A program made the position numbers and the translations under genes. A stretch of DNA of 64,000 nt, from assembly GCF_018131105.1 (NCBI RefSeq), contig NZ_JAFCJI010000001.1, positions 2,170,001 to 2,234,000 on the forward strand. Direction: 5' to 3'. Of this stretch, positions 56,339 to 64,000 are shown one piece after another. Within the stretch, counting starts at the first letter, position 1; every line of letters begins with the position of its first letter. Below the pieces are notes generated by a model. That model did not search any database. It was not told the DNA's origin and saw only the letters and a program-made list of their open reading frames with translations. The DNA is from Bradyrhizobium manausense. GTDB lineage: Bacteria > Pseudomonadota > Alphaproteobacteria > Rhizobiales > Xanthobacteraceae.

Positions 56339-57652
56339 ATGCGCATCGCGGTTATCGGAACGGGCATCGCCGGCAACGCGGCGGCCTGGACGCTCTCACA
56401 GCGCTATCCGGTAACGGTCTATGAGCGTGAGCTGCGCCCCGGTGGCCACAGCCACACCGTCACCATCGATTATCAGGGCACGCCTGTTGCCGTCGATATC
56501 GGCTTCATCGTCTACAACGAGCTCAACTATCCCGACCTGACGGCAATGTTCGCCCATCTCGGCATCGAGACCGTGGCGAGTTGCATGAGCTTTGCCGTGT
56601 CCGCCGATACCGGCCGTTTCGAATGGCGCGGCGGCGGCAATGATTGGTGGGCGACCGGGACCGGCTTATTCGCCCAGCCGAGCAACCTGCTCTCGCCATC
56701 CTATCTGCGGATGCTCACTGACATCCCGAAATTCGGCCGCCAATGCGTCGACGACCTCCGCAACGGCCGCCTGAGCGGATTGACGCTCGGCGACTATTTC
56801 CGCCTGCGGCAGTTCTCCAAGCGCCTGCTGACGGATTATCTCGCGCCGATGGGGGCCGCGATCTGGTCGGCGCCGGCGAGCGAGATGCTCGATTTTCCGG
56901 CCGAGAATTTCGTCGCCTTCTTCGACAACCACCGCCTGCTGCATTACGACCGGCCGGTCTGGCGCACCGTCAAGGGCGGCAGCCGGCGCTATGTCGAGAA
57001 GCTCCAGGCTGCGTTGAGGGATCGTATCAGGCTCGGCTGCGCCGTCACGTCGGTCGAGCGCACGACGCACGGCGTCGTCGTCCATGATAGCCACGGTCAG
57101 CACGAGATGTTCGACCATGTGGTGATCGCAGCGCATAGCAACCAGGCGCTCGCGATGCTGTCCGACGTAGACCAGCGCGAGCGCGACATCCTCGGCGCCA
57201 TCGGATATTCCAAAAACAAGGTCTATCTGCATCGCGACGTCAGGCTGATGCCAAAGCGGCGGCAAGCCTGGGCCTCGTGGAATTTCCTGCGCTGGCAGCG
57301 CCAGGGAGATGCGGTGAACGATGTCGCCGTGACCTATTGGATGAACCGGCTCCAGGGCATCGATGCCGGCAAGCCGCTGTTCGTCAGCCTCAACCCGCCG
57401 TTCGAGCCTGCGCCGGAGCTCACATTCGGCCAATATCTTTGCGAGCATCCGCAGTACGATGCGGCGGCCTTTGCCGCGCAGAAGCGGCTGGGTGAGATCC
57501 AGGGGCAGCGGCACACCTGGTTCTGCGGCGCCTGGACCGGCTACGGCTTTCACGAGGATGGCTTGCGCTCGGGTCTTGGCGTGGCCGAGGCGCTCGGGGC
57601 AACCGCGCCGTGGCGTGAAGCACCGATCGAAATGGCGGTAGCCGCGGAGTAG
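56339..57652 (+). CDS. FAD-dependent oxidoreductase (amine-oxidase fold)
   Basis: This 437-residue flavoprotein has the dinucleotide-binding opening MRIAVIGTGIAGNAAAWTLS (GxGxxG) and the FAD-contact segment YERELRPGGHSHT. Its plan matches the NAD(P)-binding amine-oxidase-like proteins placed next to DUF1365 and cyclopropane synthase genes. In related bacteria such clusters respond to oxidative or singlet-oxygen stress and modify membrane lipids. The true reaction is not established. It is the first gene of a three-gene operon. Confidence 0.88.
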   Translation: MRIAVIGTGIAGNAAAWTLSQRYPVTVYERELRPGGHSHTVTIDYQGTPVAVDIGFIVYNELNYPDLTAMFAHLGIETVASCMSFAVSADTGRFEWRGGGNDWWATGTGLFAQPSNLLSPSYLRMLTDIPKFGRQCVDDLRNGRLSGLTLGDYFRLRQFSKRLLTDYLAPMGAAIWSAPASEMLDFPAENFVAFFDNHRLLHYDRPVWRTVKGGSRRYVEKLQAALRDRIRLGCAVTSVERTTHGVVVHDSHGQHEMFDHVVIAAHSNQALAMLSDVDQRERDILGAIGYSKNKVYLHRDVRLMPKRRQAWASWNFLRWQRQGDAVNDVAVTYWMNRLQGIDAGKPLFVSLNPPFEPAPELTFGQYLCEHPQYDAAAFAAQKRLGEIQGQRHTWFCGAWTGYGFHEDGLRSGLGVAEALGATAPWREAPIEMAVAAE

Positions 57653-57656
57653 CGCG

Positions 57657-58493
57657 ATGGTGACGACAGCCCTTCCCGCGACAGATGCCGCCTCGCTCTA
57701 TTTCGGCGACGTCATGCATGCGCGGCTGAAGCCGATGGGCCATCGCTTCAGCTACCGGGTGATGAGTCTCCTGATCGATCTCGACAGGCTGGATGAGGCT
57801 GACCGTCAATCAGCATTGTTCGGGGTCAACCGCGCCGCGCTCTACAGTTTCCACGAAAGGGATCACGGCCCGCGCGACGGCTCCTCGCTGCGCGCATATG
57901 CGGAGTGCTGCGCCGCCGCACAGGGCATCGACCTTGGCGGCGGCCGGGTCGATCTGCTCTGCTATCCCCGCCTGCTCGGCTACGGATTCAATCCGCTCTC
58001 GGTCTATTTCTGCTATCGTGCCAACGGCGAGCTGGCGCTGGTGATCTACGAGGTGCGCAACACCTTTGGTGACATTCACCCGTACATCCTGCCGGTGCAC
58101 GCAGACGAGTGGAGCGACGCGGGGCTGCGGCAACAGCAGGAAAAACTGTTCTACGTCTCGCCGTTCATACCGATGGCAATGCGTTACCATTTTCGGGTGC
58201 TGCCACCCTCCGACATGGTCAGGCTGCGCATCCTGGAGACTGACTGCGACGGTCCGCTGCTTGCCGCGACCTTCTGCGGCCGCCGCCGTGCCCTGACCTC
58301 GCCTGCGCTGTTGCGATCCCTCTTCGCCCTGCCGTTGATGAGCTTCAAGGTGGTGGCCGCGATCCATTGGGAAGCACTGCGGCTTTGGCTGAAGGGTGCG
58401 CGGCTGGTGCCACGACATGATGCCGCAGAGCAGCGCAGCGGTGAAAACACCTTGGCGCGCGGCAAATCGCGCCCTTATATTATCGGTCGCTGA
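57657..58493 (+). CDS. DUF1365 family protein
   Basis: This 278-residue protein is of the DUF1365 family, recognised by YFGDVMHARLKPMGHRFSYRV at the start and YPRLLGYGFNPLSVYFCY near residue 100. It lies between the FAD oxidoreductase (4-base gap) and cyclopropane synthase, the standard order for this lipid cluster. The function is unknown; a step in modified fatty-acid synthesis is likely from context. Confidence 0.9.
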   Translation: MVTTALPATDAASLYFGDVMHARLKPMGHRFSYRVMSLLIDLDRLDEADRQSALFGVNRAALYSFHERDHGPRDGSSLRAYAECCAAAQGIDLGGGRVDLLCYPRLLGYGFNPLSVYFCYRANGELALVIYEVRNTFGDIHPYILPVHADEWSDAGLRQQQEKLFYVSPFIPMAMRYHFRVLPPSDMVRLRILETDCDGPLLAATFCGRRRALTSPALLRSLFALPLMSFKVVAAIHWEALRLWLKGARLVPRHDAAEQRSGENTLARGKSRPYIIGR

Positions 58494-58575
58494 CCGTTTG
58501 CGGGGCGCGCTCGGTCTGGCAATCGACGCGGGATGGGCGCGCGCGGCTGGCGGTCGGACAGCATCCGTTGAGGTC

Positions 58576-59817
58576 ATGGATCTGACGATGTCGAATACCA
58601 TTTCGGTTGCGCCTGACGATGTCGAAACAGTGCTCGCCGACCTGCCGCGGATCGCTCGTCTTGCGCTGACCTTCGGGGCGCGGCTGCGGCGCGGGACGCT
58701 CGATGTCACGCTTCCTGATGGCCGCGTGATCCGGCTCGGCGGACACGAGCCGGGTCCGAATGCCACCATGCGTCTGCACAATTACGGCGTCGCCTCGCGT
58801 CTCATCAACGGCGGCGACATCGGCATTGCCGAAGCCTATCTCGCCGGCGAATGGGACACGCCTGATCTGACGCAGTTTCTCTACCTGTTCTGCGTCAACC
58901 ACGATCTGATCCAGGCCATGCTGCGCGACAAGCCGTTGATGCGGTTCGTGCAGATGGTGCAGCATTGGTTCAACCGCAACACGCGCCGCCAGGCGAGGCG
59001 CAACATCCACGCCCATTACGATATCGGCAACGCGTTCTATTCGGCCTGGCTCGATCCGAGCATGACCTATTCATCGGCGCTGTTCGAAGGTTCGACCACG
59101 GACCTCACGGCGGCGCAGACCAACAAATACCGCCGCCTCGCCGAGGCGCTCGACCTGAAGCCGGGCCAGAAGCTTCTCGAGATCGGTTGCGGCTGGGGCG
59201 GCTTTGCCGAATTCGCTGCCAAGACGTTTGGCGCGCGCGTCGTGGGTCTCACGATCTCGACCCAGCAGCGCGACTTTGCACAGCGGCGCATCCACGAGGC
59301 GGGCCTCGCCGAGAAGGTCGAAATCCGGCTTCAGGACTATCGCGACGAGCGCGACCGCTACGATCGGATTGCCTCCATCGAGATGATCGAGGCGGTCGGC
59401 GAGCAGTTCTGGCCGCGCTATTTCGCCCAGTTGCGCGACCGGCTGCTGCCGGGGGGCCTTGCCGGCATCCAGGCGATCACTATTCAGGACAAGCTTTTCC
59501 AGAGCTACCGGCGCGAGGTCGACTTCATCCAGCGCTACGTCTTTCCCGGCGGCATGCTGCCCTCACCGGCCGTCCTGAAGTCGCTCGGAGATCGCTTCAA
59601 CGTCCCCGTCATCCGCGAGCACATTTTCGGGCAAGATTATGCCAAGACGCTCGCCACCTGGCGAAATAACTTTCGCGCGGCCTGGCCGGGCCTGGTACCG
59701 CTCGGCTTCGACGACCGGTTCCGGCGGCTGTGGGAGTACTATCTCGCCTATTGCGAGGCCGGATTCCTGTCCGGCAATATCGATGTCCGGCAGGTCATCT
59801 TCGCAAAGCAGCAATAA
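58576..59817 (+). CDS. Cyclopropane-fatty-acyl-phospholipid synthase family methyltransferase
   Basis: This protein of about 413 residues transfers a methylene or methyl group from SAM to unsaturated phospholipid acyl chains. Motifs are HAHYDIGNAFYSAWLDPSMTYSSA near residue 140, the SAM site LLEIGCGWGGFAEFAAKTFG near residue 200 and SIEMIEAVGEQFWPRYF near residue 270. Starts at 58576 and 58588 are possible. The last gene of the FAD/DUF1365/CFA operon. Confidence 0.93.
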   Translation: MDLTMSNTISVAPDDVETVLADLPRIARLALTFGARLRRGTLDVTLPDGRVIRLGGHEPGPNATMRLHNYGVASRLINGGDIGIAEAYLAGEWDTPDLTQFLYLFCVNHDLIQAMLRDKPLMRFVQMVQHWFNRNTRRQARRNIHAHYDIGNAFYSAWLDPSMTYSSALFEGSTTDLTAAQTNKYRRLAEALDLKPGQKLLEIGCGWGGFAEFAAKTFGARVVGLTISTQQRDFAQRRIHEAGLAEKVEIRLQDYRDERDRYDRIASIEMIEAVGEQFWPRYFAQLRDRLLPGGLAGIQAITIQDKLFQSYRREVDFIQRYVFPGGMLPSPAVLKSLGDRFNVPVIREHIFGQDYAKTLATWRNNFRAAWPGLVPLGFDDRFRRLWEYYLAYCEAGFLSGNIDVRQVIFAKQQ

Positions 59818-59844
59818 GAGTTTGCCCCCTCGCCTTGTGTGGCC

Positions 59845-59867
59845 GGCGACCCTACTTTAGGGTCGCC
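59845..59867. terminator. Perfect hairpin between the cyclopropane synthase gene and cysK
   Basis: A 10-bp perfect stem (GGCGACCCTA / TAGGGTCGCC) with a 3-base loop lies 27 bases after the CFA synthase stop and 34 bases before cysK. No T-run follows. It is a likely terminator, or a regulator of cysK leader RNA. Confidence 0.55.
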
Positions 59868-59901
59868 CTCCAATCGCGAAACCAGCCGGTAATTGCCTGA
59901 C

Positions 59902-60936
59902 ATGACCATCAAAAACGACGTTGTCGACGCCATCGGCAACACCCCGCTCATCAAACTCAAGCGCGCGTCTGAACTGACCGGCTGCACCATTCTCGGCAAG
60001 GCCGAGTTCATGAATCCCGGCCAGTCGGTCAAGGACCGCGCCGGCAAGTGGATGATCCAGGAAGCCGAGAAGCGCGGCGAGCTCAAGCCGGGCGGCCTCG
60101 TGGTCGAAGCGACCGCCGGCAACACCGGCATCGGCCTTGCGGTGGTCGCAAGCGCACGCGGCTATCGCACGCTGATCGTGATCCCGGAGACGCAAAGCCA
60201 GGAGAAGAAGGATTTTCTGAAGCTGTGCGGCGCGCAGCTGCTGGAATCGCCGGCACTGCCCTACTCCAATCCAAACAACTACCAGCATGTCGGCCGTCGC
60301 CTTGCCGATGAGCTGCGCAAGACCGAGCCGAACGGCGTGCTGTTCGCCGACCAGTGGAATAACCTCGACAACGCCAAGGCGCATTACGACTCGACCGGCC
60401 CCGAGATCTGGGCGCAGACCGGCGGCAAGGTCGACGGCTTCGTCTGCTCGGTCGGCAGCGGCGGCACGCTCGCCGGCACCAGCCGTTTTCTGAAAGAGAA
60501 GAACAAGGACATCCGGATCGCCTGCGCCGATCCGCATGGCGCCGGCATGTTTGAGTATTTCCGGACCGGCACCGCCAAGGCGACATCAGGCGACTCCATC
60601 ACGGAAGGCATCGGGCTCGGCCGTGCGACCGCGATCGTCGAGAGCGCGAAGGTCGATGACGCCTATCTCATTCCCGATGCCGAAGCTGTGACTGTCATCT
60701 ACGAGCTGCTCCAGCACGAAGGCCTGTGCCTCGGCGGATCCACCGGCATCAACATTGTCGGCGCGATGCGTCTCGCCAAGCAGCTTGGGCCCGGCAAGAC
60801 CATCGTCACCATTCTCTGCGATTCCGGCAGCCGCTATCAGTCAAAGCTGTTCAACGCCGACTTCATGCGCGCCAAGAACCTGCCTGTGCCGGAGTGGCTG
60901 GAGAAGCGCAGCAACATCAAGCTGCCGTTCGTCTAG
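59902..60936 (+). CDS. cysK: Cysteine synthase (O-acetylserine sulfhydrylase)
   Basis: This 344-residue PLP enzyme makes cysteine from O-acetylserine and sulfide. The PLP lysine is in NPGQSVKDRAGKWM near residue 45, the substrate loop is EATAGNTGIGLAVVA, and the phosphate-binding glycines are in CSVGSGGTLAGTSRFL near residue 180. The ATG at 59902 is chosen; a TTG at 59893 is possible. It stands alone after the hairpin at 59845. Confidence 0.92.
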   Translation: MTIKNDVVDAIGNTPLIKLKRASELTGCTILGKAEFMNPGQSVKDRAGKWMIQEAEKRGELKPGGLVVEATAGNTGIGLAVVASARGYRTLIVIPETQSQEKKDFLKLCGAQLLESPALPYSNPNNYQHVGRRLADELRKTEPNGVLFADQWNNLDNAKAHYDSTGPEIWAQTGGKVDGFVCSVGSGGTLAGTSRFLKEKNKDIRIACADPHGAGMFEYFRTGTAKATSGDSITEGIGLGRATAIVESAKVDDAYLIPDAEAVTVIYELLQHEGLCLGGSTGINIVGAMRLAKQLGPGKTIVTILCDSGSRYQSKLFNADFMRAKNLPVPEWLEKRSNIKLPFV

Positions 60937-60974
60937 CTCCAGGCAGTCAGCCGCGGGCCCCTGGCCCCAAGCCC

Positions 60975-61511
60975 TTAGCCCCAGGTCGGACGCGCTCCGC
61001 CTTGCGACACGCGCGCAAGGCGCTGGTCCGACGTCGACGGCTTGGTGACAGCACGCGCAGGCGGCTCGAAGGGATTGCTGTAAGCGCCCTCGCTCTCGGC
61101 TCCCGGCCAGAACGTAAGCGCAAGCATCAGCGCAAGATTGACCAGCGCGCCGACCGTCGTGCCCTGGTGTTCCCCGCCGATCGCCCAGGCCGGAAACCGG
61201 CCCGCCACGACATGATCGACGACCATCAGGGCGATCCAGGCCGGGATGACGCAGACCGGATCCCAACCGATGTCGCGGATGCGCATCGATTGCAGCATGA
61301 AGGTCGCAAGCCCGAAGAAGACCATCGCACCGACGATGGCCCAGTGATGAGTAAGGTCCTCGGCGCGAACCATGCTCGGCGAGGTCGTGCGCAGCGCGGC
61401 CATCGCGATCGCAAAACAGATCGCGGTCATCACGATCGCCAGCGCGACCGTGGCGAAGAAGAAATGCAGCCGCCCAAGGCGGGCATTGAGGCCGAACACG
61501 AAACCGAGCAT
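60975..61511 (-). CDS. DUF805 family inner-membrane protein
   Basis: This protein of about 178 residues has four hydrophobic segments. The DUF805 signature parts are GLNARLGRLHFFFATVALAI at the start and LQSMRIRDIGWDPVCVIPAW near residue 85. The ATG at 61511 has AGGGG about 9 bases ahead; a GTG at 61520 is in frame. The function of the family is unknown. Confidence 0.8.
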   Translation of the reverse strand: MLGFVFGLNARLGRLHFFFATVALAIVMTAICFAIAMAALRTTSPSMVRAEDLTHHWAIVGAMVFFGLATFMLQSMRIRDIGWDPVCVIPAWIALMVVDHVVAGRFPAWAIGGEHQGTTVGALVNLALMLALTFWPGAESEGAYSNPFEPPARAVTKPSTSDQRLARVSQGGARPTWG

Positions 61512-61621
61512 CTGACACACCCCTTTTGCGCCTTATGCGCAGAAGGAACTTTCGGACGCGTGAAACGGCGAGATATCGCTGGCGGCATGGTTTTTGGCCC
61601 GCGATCGAATTGCGTAGAATT

Positions 61622-63850
61622 TTACGGTTCAGGGGATGCTGCCGCACAATAATCCCGCCAGAACTGGCGATAGGCCGCGTCGACCCTGCCCGCGTAAATC
61701 TCGACATTGCCCGCGGGCGAAGCCGCGATCTGTGCCGGCAAGCCCGCGCGCAGCTTCGCCAGGTGATCCGGCTGTCTCGCGAACTTGCAAGCAATCGCGG
61801 CATAGCCATCATCGTCCTCGGCGACCCAGTCGTTAAGTCCGACGGCCGCGACGATCGAGGCGCCGGCACGCGACGAGGACGCATTGCCGAGCCTGGCAAT
61901 GACGGGCACGCCGGCATAGAGCGATTCCCACGTGCTGATGCCGCCATTCTGCGGGAATGGATCGAGCGAAATATCGACCTCGGCAAAAGCCCGCAGATGT
62001 TCGTGGCGCGGGGTCATGCCCAGACAGGTGATGTCAGCCTCGGCAATACCGTGCGCCACAAATCGGGCGAGCAGGCGCTCGCGCACCAGGGGATCGTCGA
62101 GCAGCGTGTGCTTCAGGATGATCCTCGATCCCGTCACCTCGCGCATCAACTTCGACCACACGCGGATGGCGTCGTCCGAGATCTTGTTGATGCGGTTGAA
62201 CACGCCGAAGGTCACGTAACCATTGCGGAGCATCGGAAGCTCCGAAGGCGGCACATCCAAGATGGGATCCAGCGTGTTCAGGCACGGCAGGTCATAGACC
62301 TTCTCGGCCAGCAGATGCCGCGCCGATTGCGGAATGAAAACGGAGTCTGCAAGCACGTAGTCCATGGTCTTAAGGCCAGTGCCGGACGCATGTCCGAAGG
62401 CCGTGACCTGGATAGGGGCCGGCTTGCGCGCAAACACAGGAAGCCTGTTGCCGGTGGTATGCCCCGATACGTCGATCAGGATATCGACGTTGTCGGCCTG
62501 AATGCGATCGGCCAGTTCGTCATCCGACAGCTGCCAGGCGTCGACCCAGACATCGGCCAATTGCTTGAACCTGGCGGTCACCTCGTCCTGCGTCGAGGAG
62601 CACGCGTAGCAGACGATCTCGAACTTGGCGCGATCGTGATGGCGCAGCACCGGCAACAGCGCGAACGCCGCCGAGTGGTACCAGAATTCGGCCGAGACAT
62701 AACCGATGACGATCCGTCTGTTGGGATCCAGCGACCTCGGCGAAAGCGTCCTCTGCGGCAACCTCGTGCCGATCGCGTCCCACCAATGCTTTCGCGCGGC
62801 CTGCTGGACCGCGAAATCGGCGTCGGCGAGAAAGTCGAGAAAGAAGATCTTTCGCCCGATCAAGCCCGGATCAGGCGCAATGGCCACCGCCGCGTCGAGA
62901 AGCTCGATCGCGGATGCGATCTCGCCCTGGTTTGCAAAGCAGGCGCTGAGCAGCGCCATCGCGACCGCGGAGCGCGGATTTTCCTCGAGCAACGTCGTAC
63001 AGGCCAACATGGCCTGCGCCGTATTCCCCATGTTGAGCGAGACCTGTGCCTTGCCCTGCAAGGCCACTTCGAGCTTGGGGGAAATCGCAAGTGCGGCGTC
63101 AAAATCGGCCGCCGCCTGTTCCATCAGCGACAGCTCGAGATTGACCCGTCCACGGTTCGCCAGGATCTTCGCCGAACCCGGCCTGAGCGCGAGCGCCGCT
63201 TCAAGCGCGCTCTTCGCCTCGTCGTAGTTCTTGAGCTCGATATTGACCAAACCCTTGCCGACGAGTGCCTCCACGTGTCGCGGCTGAAACAGCAAGGTCC
63301 GCTCGAAGCTTTGCCGGGCGCGGTCAAACTGTTGCACGGCCAGCGCGGCCAGGCCGCGATTGCACAGCGCGTCGACATAGTCGGGCTTCAGCTTGATGGC
63401 CCGATCGTAGAGCTCAATGGCCTGCTCGACCTGGTTCAAGTGCAGCAGGGCGTTGCCGAGATTGGCCAGGGCCATCGGGAAGCCCGGCTTCAACGCGATC
63501 GCCTTTTCCAGGTACGTGCGCGCTTCCTCAAATTGCCCCAGCGCGAAGTGCGTCGCTCCCAAATCGGAAAAGGCCTGGGCCGAGCGCGGGTCGACGGTTA
63601 CGGCCTGCTTGAGAGCCTGTTTGGCCGCTTCGAAATGCTGAGCTGCAAACGCGCACAATCCCAGCAGATGCAGGGCGCCGAAATGCTCCGGGAGCTCACT
63701 CAGGATCTGGCGACAGAGCGCTTCGGTCTCAGCGTACCGGCCCTGGCCATAGGCCGCATTCGCCGTGGAGAGGATGGCCTCTGCCTGCTTCCTGGATTTC
63801 TTCTGCAATCGCGCGTTCTGGAACGCGCGCGCACCGGCGCTGCTCTGCAA
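61622..63850 (-). CDS. TPR protein with O-GlcNAc-transferase-like (GT41/SPINDLY) domain
   Basis: This 742-residue protein has roughly nine TPR repeats (about residues 25-330, e.g. ALANLGNALLHLNQVEQAIELY) followed by a GT41 catalytic domain. Conserved parts are IGYVSAEFWYHSAAFALLPV with the histidine of the OGT family, KPAPIQVTAFGHASGTG, FGVFNRINKISDDAIRVW with the nucleotide-site Lys, and DPFPQNGGISTWESLYAGVP. Such proteins glycosylate serine or threonine of target proteins. The target here is unknown. Confidence 0.9.
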   Translation of the reverse strand: MQSSAGARAFQNARLQKKSRKQAEAILSTANAAYGQGRYAETEALCRQILSELPEHFGALHLLGLCAFAAQHFEAAKQALKQAVTVDPRSAQAFSDLGATHFALGQFEEARTYLEKAIALKPGFPMALANLGNALLHLNQVEQAIELYDRAIKLKPDYVDALCNRGLAALAVQQFDRARQSFERTLLFQPRHVEALVGKGLVNIELKNYDEAKSALEAALALRPGSAKILANRGRVNLELSLMEQAAADFDAALAISPKLEVALQGKAQVSLNMGNTAQAMLACTTLLEENPRSAVAMALLSACFANQGEIASAIELLDAAVAIAPDPGLIGRKIFFLDFLADADFAVQQAARKHWWDAIGTRLPQRTLSPRSLDPNRRIVIGYVSAEFWYHSAAFALLPVLRHHDRAKFEIVCYACSSTQDEVTARFKQLADVWVDAWQLSDDELADRIQADNVDILIDVSGHTTGNRLPVFARKPAPIQVTAFGHASGTGLKTMDYVLADSVFIPQSARHLLAEKVYDLPCLNTLDPILDVPPSELPMLRNGYVTFGVFNRINKISDDAIRVWSKLMREVTGSRIILKHTLLDDPLVRERLLARFVAHGIAEADITCLGMTPRHEHLRAFAEVDISLDPFPQNGGISTWESLYAGVPVIARLGNASSSRAGASIVAAVGLNDWVAEDDDGYAAIACKFARQPDHLAKLRAGLPAQIAASPAGNVEIYAGRVDAAYRQFWRDYCAAASPEP

Positions 63851-63940
63851 GGTCGCTCTCCGAGGGATGGCCCACGACGAGTCTAGCTGATTCGCCTGCC
63901 GCGCCGGCCGCTCAGCGGCGCCCCCGGGATATCCCCGACA

Positions 63941-64000
63941 TCAGCGCAGGATCTGGCTCAGGAACAGTTTCGTACGGGCGTGCTGGGGCGTGGCGAAGAA
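63941..64000 (-). CDS. Amino-acid ABC transporter ATP-binding protein, C-terminal end
   Basis: Only the last 19 codons and the stop are in the window. The residues FFATPQHARTKLFLSQILR match the very conserved end of GlnQ/GltL-type polar amino-acid ABC ATPases. The rest lies beyond the right edge. The 90 bases between this gene and the TPR protein hold nothing recognisable. Confidence 0.7.
   Translation of the reverse strand, partial: FFATPQHARTKLFLSQILR

Noticed and set aside
1..64000. CRISPR array, prophage, intact insertion sequence or rRNA operon
   Set aside because: No regularly spaced repeats, phage structural genes, complete transposase or rRNA sequence were found; the only transposon-like sequence is the TnpB-like domain in the PspA fusion.

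Overview
The window looks like chromosomal DNA of a Bradyrhizobium-type alphaproteobacterium (Hyphomicrobiales, Nitrobacteraceae). The grounds are the uniformly high GC, the rhizobial order dusB-ntrB-ntrC-ntrY-ntrX-hfq-hflX, the pcm-tolC-popZ-valS block, and short palindromic repeats of the 'GTCATTGCGAG...CTCGCAATGAC' type. I see no rRNA, CRISPR array, intact insertion sequence or prophage. Two tRNAs are present (Asn-GTT and Cys-GCA).

Layout. 0-3 kb: the start of a copper amine oxidase, a serine beta-lactamase-like hydrolase and a divergent AraC-type regulator. 3-7.3 kb: methionine ABC transporter metNI (no metQ beside it), a DASS-family anion symporter and a crotonase. 7.4-9.1 kb: cobalt-type nitrile hydratase alpha and beta plus its activator, translationally coupled. 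9.1-11.3 kb: queC, mazG and a GNAT acetyltransferase. 11.3-21.3 kb: hflX, hfq, ntrX, ntrY, ntrC, ntrB and dusB, the nitrogen-sensing and RNA-chaperone cluster, all on the minus strand. 21.4-24.1 kb: ispDF, a cinA C-terminal-domain amidase and an MscS channel. 24.1-24.7 kb: copy A of a 549-bp repeat. 24.9-30.0 kb: a six-gene ba3-type cytochrome c oxidase operon with seven predicted c-type haems. 30.1-38.7 kb: ratA-like gene, lipA, a 3-methyladenine glycosylase, valS, popZ, tolC and pcm. 39.2 kb: tRNA-Asn. 39.4-43.6 kb: a secreted small protein, then a flotillin / YqiJ-like / PspA operon. 43.9-44.5 kb: copy B of the 549-bp repeat, inverted. 44.7-46.8 kb: small proteins, tRNA-Cys and a DTW-domain tRNA modification enzyme. 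46.8-55.9 kb: a complete tripartite RND efflux operon with two different inner-membrane pumps. 56.3-59.8 kb: FAD oxidoreductase, DUF1365 protein and cyclopropane fatty acid synthase. 59.9-64 kb: cysK, a DUF805 protein, a TPR/GT41 O-GlcNAc-transferase-like protein and the last codons of a polar amino-acid ABC ATPase.

The most unusual item is the first gene of the flotillin operon (42365-43519, minus). Its first ~160 residues resemble the N-terminal (WED/REC) half of an IS200/IS605-type TnpB. There is no RuvC nuclease, and the frame runs without a stop into a complete PspA/IM30 coiled-coil protein. A strong Shine-Dalgarno lies inside the gene exactly ahead of the PspA start, so two products (fusion and PspA alone) are possible. 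With the YqiJ-like membrane protein and flotillin behind it, this looks like a membrane-stress/microdomain system carrying a domesticated transposon-derived module. The family calls come from reading the sequence and from remembered family patterns; no database search was run.
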